Origin: Thermoleophilaceae bacterium
GTDB lineage: Bacteria > Actinomycetota > Thermoleophilia > Solirubrobacterales > Thermoleophilaceae
Length of the DNA stretch: 6,211 nucleotides
Direction of reading: 5' to 3'
NCBI GenBank assembly: GCA_013696425.1
Contig: JACCYP010000211.1
Coordinates: 1 to 6,211 of the forward strand
In this document: positions 1 to 4,205 of the stretch, in pieces
Position numbering within the stretch: position 1 is the stretch's first letter
Layout of the letters: each line of letters starts with the position of its first letter
The notes under the pieces: generated by a model
Seen by the model: only the letters and a program-made list of their open reading frames with translations
Told to the model about the DNA's origin: nothing
Databases searched by the model: none
Program-made: the position numbers and the translations under genes

Positions 1-91
1 CGGCGAGAGCACCGTCACGCTCGACCCCGAGCCGGTGCCGCTCGAGGAGGCTGCGGCCACCGTGGTCGAGATCCTCAGGTCCGGGGGATAG
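1..91 (+). CDS. C-terminal end of an unidentified protein (5' end outside window)
   Basis: An open frame enters from the left edge (first full codon at base 2) and ends at TAG 89-91, giving 29 residues. The visible tail begins GESTVTLDPEPVPLEEAAA, is acidic and Pro/Glu-rich, and finishes with a short helix-like stretch (TVVEILRSGG). I do not recognise the family; too little is present for a functional call. The frame has the same strand and close spacing (10 nt to the next start) as the following HD-GYP gene, so the two are probably co-transcribed. Its codons are GC-rich like those of the neighbours, which supports real coding. Confidence 0.5.
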   Translation, partial: GESTVTLDPEPVPLEEAAATVVEILRSGG

Positions 92-101
92 CCTTCGCCG
101 G

Positions 102-827
102 GTGACGGACATGGATCGGCTTCGGGAGGAGCTGGAGGACACACGCAAGCTGGCCGCAGAGAAGGAGGAGCAGCTTGAGCGCTATGCCGCCGATCTGCGC
201 GAGACCTTCAAGCAGGAACGCGAGCGCGCGCACGAGCTGCGCAGCTCCTACGTGGCCACCGTCCGTGCCCTCACCAACGCCGTCGACGCACGTGACGCCT
301 ACACGGGAAAGCACGCCGAGCGCGTGGCCGCCTATGCGCTCGAGCTCGCGCACACGATCGCGCCGGAGCTCGTGGCCGATCCGCTGTCGGAGTTCGGCTT
401 CCTGCTCCATGACGTCGGGAAGGTGGCGATCCCGGATTCGGTTCTCCACAAGCCCGAGCCGCTCACCGCCGAGGAGCGCGCGCTGATCGAGACCCATACG
501 GTCATCGGCGCGCAGATCCTCGCGGGGATCGAGTTTCTCGCCGACGCCCAGGAGGTGGTGCGCCATCACCACGAGCGCTGGGACGGCGGCGGGTATCCGG
601 ACGGTCTCGCTGGCGAGGACATACCGATCGCCGCGCGTATCTTCGCCCTGGCGGACACCCTCGACGCCCTCACCACCGACCGCCCCTATCGGCCGGCCGC
701 GAGCCTCGAGCGGGCGCGCAAGGTGATCAACGCCGAGGCCGGCACGCAGTTCGACCCGGCCGTGGTCACGGCGTTTGCCGAGGTCTCCGACGAGCGCATC
801 GAGGACATCCGACGGGCCATCGCTTAA
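102..827 (+). CDS. HD-GYP domain protein with N-terminal coiled coil (probable cyclic-di-GMP phosphodiesterase)
   Basis: 241 residues. Residues 1-50 are charged and heptad-like (coiled coil). Residues about 50-230 form an HD-GYP domain: H71 in TGKHAERV, the HD pair H103-D104 in HDVGKVAIPD, H132, the double histidine and GYP signature in HHERWDGGGYPDGL (155-169), D185 in ALAD, then DALTTDRPY and the late GTQFDP motif (214-219). All usual metal-ligand positions appear intact. The family hydrolyses cyclic-di-GMP to pGpG or GMP in the cytoplasm; activity here is inferred. There is no sensory, receiver or membrane segment, but a separate receiver gene overlaps its stop codon, so the pair resembles a split RpfG-type protein. 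The start chosen is GTG 102; ATG 111 is an in-frame alternative. A G-run at 83-87 is a weak ribosome-binding candidate 14 nt upstream. Confidence 0.93.
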   Translation: MTDMDRLREELEDTRKLAAEKEEQLERYAADLRETFKQERERAHELRSSYVATVRALTNAVDARDAYTGKHAERVAAYALELAHTIAPELVADPLSEFGFLLHDVGKVAIPDSVLHKPEPLTAEERALIETHTVIGAQILAGIEFLADAQEVVRHHHERWDGGGYPDGLAGEDIPIAARIFALADTLDALTTDRPYRPAASLERARKVINAEAGTQFDPAVVTAFAEVSDERIEDIRRAIA

Positions 828-1198
828 TGCGGTCGATCCTGGTCGTCGACGACGACCCGTTCATCCGCAAGCTGATCCTCACCACTCTCGAGGACGTGGC
901 GACGATGCAGCTGATAGAGGCCAGCGACGGGCTCGAGGCCGTGAAGGTGGCCGAGCGCGAGAGCCCGTCGCTGATCCTGCTCGACATCGACATGCCGAAC
1001 CTCGACGGGATCGAGACCTGTCGGCGCCTGCGCGAGCTCGCGGCCACCGCCGGCGCGACGATCGTGATGCTCACGGCGGCGTCCCGCGCCGATGCGGAGC
1101 GCGAGGCCGAGGATGCCGGCGCCGACCTCTTCCTCACGAAGCCCTTCAGCCCGCTGGACCTGCTCCAGCTTGTGGACAAGCTGGGGGGCAAAGCCTGA
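827..1198 (+). CDS. Stand-alone response-regulator receiver (CheY-like)
   Basis: 123 residues covering one REC domain and nothing else. The acidic pocket is D8-D9-D10, the predicted phosphoacceptor is D53 in LLDIDMPNLDG, the switch threonine is T83 in MLTA, and the conserved lysine is K105 in LTKPF. No DNA-binding or enzymatic output domain follows, so it must signal through a partner. The start ATG (827-829) shares its first base with the TAA stop of the HD-GYP gene (TAATG), a classic coupling arrangement, and no good independent ribosome-binding site is visible. The likely partner is therefore the HD-GYP protein, supplying in trans the receiver that is usually fused N-terminally in RpfG-like proteins (inference). 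No histidine kinase is present in the window. Confidence 0.95.
   Translation: MRSILVVDDDPFIRKLILTTLEDVATMQLIEASDGLEAVKVAERESPSLILLDIDMPNLDGIETCRRLRELAATAGATIVMLTAASRADAEREAEDAGADLFLTKPFSPLDLLQLVDKLGGKA
1153..1186 (+). other. Two competing RNA hairpins at the 3' end of the receiver gene, touching the folK ribosome-binding site
   Basis: CCAGCTTGT (1165-1173) and ACAAGCTGG (1176-1184) form a perfect 9-bp inverted repeat around a 2-nt centre; in RNA a G-U and a C-G pair extend it to 1163/1186. Upstream, GCTGGA (1153-1158) is perfectly complementary to TCCAGC (1164-1169) with a 5-nt loop. The two use the same CCAGC strand, so they exclude each other. The 3' arm of the longer stem includes the first bases of the G-run 1183-1188, the only ribosome-binding candidate for folK (TTG 1200). 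All of this also encodes the leucine-rich last helix of the receiver, which may explain it. Confidence 0.45.
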
Positions 1199-1199
1199 G

Positions 1200-1685
1200 T
1201 TGAGGGGCTTCCTCGGCCTCGGCTCGAACGTGGGGGAGCGCCTCGAGAATCTCCGCGCCGCGCGCGACGCGCTCGACGAGCGGGGCGCACGGGTGGTGGC
1301 GTGTTCGAATGTCTATGAGACCGAGCCCCAGGGCGAGGTCACCGACCAGCCGGACTTCCTCAACGCGTGCGTGGAGGTCGAGACCGACCTACGCGCAGAG
1401 CAGATGCTCGACCTCTGCAAGGCGGTGGAGCACGCTCTAGGCCGCGATCCGTCCGGCGGGCGCCACGGCCCGCGCGCGATCGACGTCGACCTGCTGCTGC
1501 TCGGCGGCCTCGAGCATCACAGCGACCGGCTCACGCTGCCCCATCGCGACGTGCTGGCACGGCGCTTTGTGCTCGTGCCGCTGCTCGAGCTCGACCCCGA
1601 CCTGGCGCTCCCGGACGGCCGGCGCCTCGACGAGGCGCTCGAGCGCGTGGAGGGACAGCGGGTCGAGGTGAGAGGATCCCTCTGA
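1200..1685 (+). CDS. folK: 2-amino-4-hydroxy-6-hydroxymethyldihydropteridine pyrophosphokinase
   Basis: 161 residues, the normal length for HPPK. The enzyme transfers pyrophosphate from ATP to 6-hydroxymethyl-7,8-dihydropterin in folate synthesis. Visible motifs: the N-terminal LGLGSNVGER strand-loop (5-14), SNVYETEP (36-43), DQPDFLNACVEVET (49-62), the core RHGPRAIDVDLLLLG (88-102) with the magnesium-binding aspartates D95 and D97, and LTLPHRDVLARRFVLVPL (111-128). The frame stays open upstream inside the receiver gene, but family similarity begins right after TTG 1200, which follows the receiver stop by 1 nt; I take TTG 1200 as the start, with the G-run 1183-1188 as ribosome-binding site 11 nt upstream. 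A TTG start and near-zero gap suggest dependence on upstream translation. The stop overlaps the next ATG (TGATG). Confidence 0.95.
   Translation: MRGFLGLGSNVGERLENLRAARDALDERGARVVACSNVYETEPQGEVTDQPDFLNACVEVETDLRAEQMLDLCKAVEHALGRDPSGGRHGPRAIDVDLLLLGGLEHHSDRLTLPHRDVLARRFVLVPLLELDPDLALPDGRRLDEALERVEGQRVEVRGSL
1671..1683 (+). other. Small inverted repeat over the cupredoxin ribosome-binding site and folK stop
   Basis: AGAGG (1671-1675), a 3-nt loop ATC and CCTCT (1679-1683) form a perfect 5-bp stem. The left arm is the core of the Shine-Dalgarno AGAGGA, 8 nt before ATG 1685, and the right arm reaches the T of the folK stop TGA 1683-1685. If formed, it would mask the ribosome-binding site until ribosomes finishing folK open it. 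A 5-bp stem is short and may be coincidence. Confidence 0.35.
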
Positions 1686-2113
1686 TGCCGCTCCGACTGG
1701 TCCTGCTCGGACTCCTGGCCGCCCTCGCCCTCGCCGGCTGCGGTGGCGACGACGACGGCGATGGAGGCGGCGAGCCGGAGGCGATCGCGGTGACCGAGGT
1801 CGACTTCGAGATCACCCCGAAGGATCCAGCCATCACCGAGCCGGGCGAGTTCACCTTCCAGGTCGAGAACGGCGGCGAGACCGAGCACGCGCTCGAGGTC
1901 GAGGGCAAGGGCGGCACTGATCCGACCCCGCCGGGCGAGACCGCCGAGCTGAAGGTCGAGCTCGACGAGGGCACCTACACCTGGTTCTGCCCGCTCGCCG
2001 ACCATCGCCAGCGCGGCATGGAGGGCGTGGTGGAGGTCGGCTCCGTCAGCGCTTCGCCCGAGGAGGACTCGGGCGAGGGCGGCGGCGCCTCAGGCGGCGC
2101 GAGCGGCTACTAG
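1685..2113 (+). CDS. Cupredoxin-like (type 1 copper) lipoprotein
   Basis: 142 residues. A lipoprotein signal peptide occupies 1-18 (MPLRLVLLGLLAALALAG) with lipobox LAGC, so C19 would be lipidated and the protein anchored on the outer face of the membrane. An acidic linker (20-31) precedes one cupredoxin fold (about 33-120). The type 1 copper ligands look complete: H68 in TEHALEVEG, then C102, H107 and M112 in WFCPLADHRQRGM. The spacing C-X4-H-X4-M is that of rusticyanin rather than plastocyanin (C-X2-H-X4-M). The role is probably extracytoplasmic electron transfer or copper handling; the partner is unknown. The last 20 or so residues are Gly/Ser/Glu-rich and lie beyond the fold; their final codons overlap the 3' end of the convergent P450 gene. 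A good Shine-Dalgarno (AGAGGA, 1671-1676) supports ATG 1685, which overlaps the folK stop by 1 nt. Confidence 0.9.
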   Translation: MPLRLVLLGLLAALALAGCGGDDDGDGGGEPEAIAVTEVDFEITPKDPAITEPGEFTFQVENGGETEHALEVEGKGGTDPTPPGETAELKVELDEGTYTWFCPLADHRQRGMEGVVEVGSVSASPEEDSGEGGGASGGASGY

Positions 2114-3397
2114 CGCTCTCGCGCCCCGGGACGGTGCGAACACGATCGCGCGCCGGCGCATGTTCTCCATGCGCGCGTCGGGGGCCCGCAGCTCGACCGT
2201 GCGCACGATCGCCTGGAGCGCGATCCGCATCTCCATGATCGCGAAGCTCGCGCCGATGCAGCGCCGCACGCCGCCGCCGAACGGCAGCCACGCGTAGGTA
2301 TCGGGCGAGGCGTCGAGGAAGCGCTCGGGCTTGAATGCGTGCGGGTCGGGGTAGATGTCCTCGCGCCGGTGCGTGAGCCAGACGGCGGGCGCGATAGTGG
2401 CTCCCGGCGGGATCTCCCACTCACCGAGCCGGTAGGGCGACTTCACCTTGCGCGCCACCAGCGGGATCGGCGGGCGCAGCCGCAGCGACTCGCGCACCAC
2501 GGCGTCGGCGTATTCGGTGCTCGCTCCCGCGCGCGCCTCGGCGGTGAGGCGGTCGAGCGCCGCCGGGTTGCGCATCAGCCGCTCGAAGGTCCATGCGAGG
2601 CCGGTTGCCGTGGTCTCGTGGCCGGCCACGAGCAGCGTCATCAGCTCGTCGCGCAGCTCACGATCACTCATCGGTGAGCCGTCCTCGCGCCGGGCCTGGA
2701 TCAGCATCGAGAGGATGTCGTCGTGCTCGGCGAGGTCGGGGTCGGTGCGGCGGCGCTCGATCGCGGCGAAGATCTCGACGTCGAGCTTCTTCAGGTCGCG
2801 GTCGATGAAGTCCTTGGCCAGGCCGGCGTTGCGCGCGATCAGCAGCGCGGTCCCGATCGGGCGCCCGCCGACGTCCATGACCCGCTGCAGGCGCTGGCGC
2901 AGGCCCTCGACCTCCTCGCCCTCGCGCACTCCGAAGACCACCCGCAGGATGATCTCGAGCGTCACCGCCTGCAGCTGCGGTGCGAGCGCGAGCTCCTCGC
3001 CCGGCGCCCAGCGCTCGACCTCGCTCAGCACGATCTGCTCCATCAGCTCGGCGTGCCCCTTCAGCTTCTCGCCGTGGAAGGGCGGCAGCATCAGCTTGCG
3101 CTCCTGCATGTGCTCGTCGCCGTCGAGCTGCAGCAGCGACGAGGAGCCGACCACCGGCCGCAGCACCACGTTGCCCTCGCCCGCGCGGAGCACCTCGGGG
3201 TCGGCGCGGAAGATCTCCTTGATCAGCTCCGGCTCGGCCACCAACACCACCGTCTTCAGGTCCGGGACGATGCTGGCCGTGAACACGTTGCCGTGCTCCC
3301 GGCGCATGCGGAGCATCCACGGGCCGGGTCGTGTGACCCACGCCGCGGTCTGCAGCGGGGCCGGGGTGGAGGGGCCGGGAGGCAGCGTCATCCACAC
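2090..3397 (-). CDS. Cytochrome P450 (soluble bacterial type)
   Basis: 435 residues, full length for a bacterial P450. Visible: proline-rich N-terminus (LPPGPSTPAP), C-helix motif HMQERKLMLPPFHGE (96-110), I-helix oxygen-activating AGHETT (258-263), K-helix ExxR (E303-R306, RESLR), the PERF motif (357-360), and the heme loop FGGGVRRCIG (373-382) with the thiolate C380. No signal peptide or membrane anchor is evident, so it is probably cytoplasmic and needs a ferredoxin/reductase that is not in this window. The style (LPPFHGE, GHETT, ExSLRLRPP) recalls mycobacterial CYP135/138-like and cyanobacterial CYP110-like enzymes, but the substrate cannot be predicted. The start is GTG 3397 or ATG 3391 (codon 3); an in-frame TGA just upstream rules out a longer start. 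It runs opposite to its neighbours, overlaps the cupredoxin 3' end by 24 nt and starts 20 nt from coaX. Confidence 0.95.
   Translation of the reverse strand: MWMTLPPGPSTPAPLQTAAWVTRPGPWMLRMRREHGNVFTASIVPDLKTVVLVAEPELIKEIFRADPEVLRAGEGNVVLRPVVGSSSLLQLDGDEHMQERKLMLPPFHGEKLKGHAELMEQIVLSEVERWAPGEELALAPQLQAVTLEIILRVVFGVREGEEVEGLRQRLQRVMDVGGRPIGTALLIARNAGLAKDFIDRDLKKLDVEIFAAIERRRTDPDLAEHDDILSMLIQARREDGSPMSDRELRDELMTLLVAGHETTATGLAWTFERLMRNPAALDRLTAEARAGASTEYADAVVRESLRLRPPIPLVARKVKSPYRLGEWEIPPGATIAPAVWLTHRREDIYPDPHAFKPERFLDASPDTYAWLPFGGGVRRCIGASFAIMEMRIALQAIVRTVELRAPDARMENMRRRAIVFAPSRGARALVAARAA
2096..2125. terminator. Hairpin at the convergent cupredoxin/P450 gene ends (candidate bidirectional terminator without a U-tract)
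   Basis: GGCGCGAG (2096-2103) and CTCGCGCC (2118-2125) are perfect 8-bp complements; two further inner pairs (2104-2105 with 2114-2115) are possible with a 2-nt bulge. The cupredoxin stop TAG (2111-2113) lies in the loop. No T-run follows on either strand, so intrinsic termination is uncertain. On the minus strand it lies inside the last P450 codons, before the P450 stop (TGA, complement of 2090-2092). The position between two convergent genes is what suggests a terminator. Confidence 0.45.
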
Positions 3398-3417
3398 CCA
3401 CGATAATCAGGAACCGA
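3398..3417. promoter_or_regulatory. 20-bp divergent gap between P450 and coaX, with coaX ribosome-binding site
   Basis: The two start codons (P450 GTG 3397 on minus, coaX ATG 3418 on plus) are separated by only 20 bp. AGGA (3409-3412), 5 nt before the coaX ATG, is a credible Shine-Dalgarno. GATAAT (3402-3407) resembles a -10 hexamer but has no -35 partner at 16-18 bp, and would start transcription about at the coaX ATG, beyond the Shine-Dalgarno. There is no room for two full promoters, so at least one must lie inside the opposite gene. Confidence 0.5.
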
Positions 3418-4185
3418 ATGCTGCTCGCCATCGACGTCGGGAACACCCAGACCCACATCGGCATGTGGGAGCACGACCGGCTGGTCGAGCACTGGCGCCT
3501 GGCCTCTGACCGGGAGGCCACCAGCGACCGCCTCGCGACCGAGCTCGCCGGGCTGCTCTCGCTCCGGGGGTTGACTCTGAAGGACATCGACGGCGCGATC
3601 GTCTCCGCGGTGGTGCCCGTGCTCGCGCACGAGTACGAGCTGCTCTCCGAGCGCTACCTGCGGGGCGCGCTGCTGATGGTCGGGCCCGGGGTGAAGACGG
3701 GAATGCCGATCCGTATGGATCAGCCGCACGAGGTCGGGGCCGACCGGCTCGTGAACGCGGTGGCCGCGTTCGAGCGTGTCGGCAACACGTGCATCGCCGT
3801 CGACTTCGGCACCGCGGTCAACTACGACGTCGTTTCGAGTGAGGGCGAGTACCTAGGGGGCGTGCTCGCGCCGGGGGTGGAGGTGTCGATGGACGCGCTC
3901 GCAAACCGCGCCGCGCGCCTCTTCAAGGTCGATCTGGAGACCCCGCCCACGGTGATCGGGCGCTCCACCCATGCCGCGCTGCAGTCCGGCATCGTCTTCG
4001 GCTTCGCGGGCCAGGTGGACGGGATCCTCGGGAGGGTTCGCGAGGAGCTCGGCGAGGAGGCCACGGCGATCGCCACCGGCGGCCATGCGGCGATCATTGC
4101 GCCACAATGTGAGCTGATCGACGAGGTCGACGACCTTCTGACCCTGAATGGACTCAGGCTCATTTGGGAACGCAACGAGGGTTAG
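3418..4185 (+). CDS. coaX: Type III pantothenate kinase
   Basis: 255 residues, the usual CoaX length. It phosphorylates pantothenate to 4'-phosphopantothenate, the first step of coenzyme A synthesis, in the cytoplasm. ASKHA-fold motifs in order: AIDVGNTQTHIG (4-15) with D6 in the phosphate/metal loop, GADRLVNAVAAFE (107-119) with the likely catalytic base D109, AVDFGTAVNYDVV (127-139) with D129, and GGVLAPGVEVSMDAL (147-161), followed by the late ATGGHA segment (219-224). The residues after DFGTA are VNYD instead of the TTFD common in other CoaX proteins; this loop varies in the family, so activity is still expected. ATG 3418 has a Shine-Dalgarno 5 nt upstream. It is divergent from the P450 gene and followed after 6 nt by the GH2 gene. 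Confidence 0.95.
   Translation: MLLAIDVGNTQTHIGMWEHDRLVEHWRLASDREATSDRLATELAGLLSLRGLTLKDIDGAIVSAVVPVLAHEYELLSERYLRGALLMVGPGVKTGMPIRMDQPHEVGADRLVNAVAAFERVGNTCIAVDFGTAVNYDVVSSEGEYLGGVLAPGVEVSMDALANRAARLFKVDLETPPTVIGRSTHAALQSGIVFGFAGQVDGILGRVREELGEEATAIATGGHAAIIAPQCELIDEVDDLLTLNGLRLIWERNEG
3452..3469. repeat. Perfect 7+7 bp dyad inside the start of coaX, upstream of the P450 gene
   Basis: CCCACAT (3452-3458), spacer CGGC, ATGTGGG (3463-3469). It lies 35-52 bp inside coaX and 55-72 bp ahead of the P450 start codon, i.e. where a promoter or operator for the P450 must sit since the divergent gap is too short. It also encodes coaX residues 12-18 (THIGMWE), and 7-bp dyads are expected a few times by chance in a window this size, so an operator role is only a possibility. 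Confidence 0.3.
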
Positions 4186-4205
4186 TCCCGTGTGTTGCGT
4201 AACCC
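4166..4205 (+). other. Overlapping alternative hairpins across the coaX stop and GH2 start
   Basis: Two inverted repeats interlock. ACGCAAC (4170-4176) pairs with GTTGCGT (4194-4200), and GGGTTA (4179-4184) pairs with TAACCC (4200-4205). They share base 4200 and cross each other, so they are alternatives (or a strained pseudoknot). A weaker third pairing, GGGA 4166-4169 with TCCC 4186-4189, is also possible. Together they cover the likely GH2 Shine-Dalgarno (GAGGG 4177-4181), the coaX stop (4183-4185) and the GTG/TTG start codons (4192, 4195). Confidence 0.4.

Noticed and set aside
75..572. Minus-strand open frame opposite the HD-GYP gene
   Set aside because: No family features; the plus-strand HD-GYP motifs are complete, so this is an antisense shadow.
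841..857. Palindrome around GTCGTCGACGAC at the start of the receiver gene
   Set aside because: It encodes the conserved VVDDDP stretch; repeated GAC/GTC codons explain the symmetry without a regulatory role.
1685..3397. Cupredoxin as electron donor to the neighbouring P450
   Set aside because: The cupredoxin is an exported lipoprotein while the P450 has no signal peptide and should be cytoplasmic; they are also on opposite strands.
3402..3407. GATAAT as a standard coaX promoter -10 box
   Set aside because: No -35 match at normal spacing, and the predicted start would lie downstream of the Shine-Dalgarno. Kept only as a possible leaderless start, not called as a promoter.
2448..3509. Long plus-strand open frame (353 codons) antisense to the P450
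   Set aside because: Ser/Arg-rich composition with no domain signature; it mirrors the well-supported P450 and runs into the coaX start. Typical antisense shadow in GC-rich DNA.
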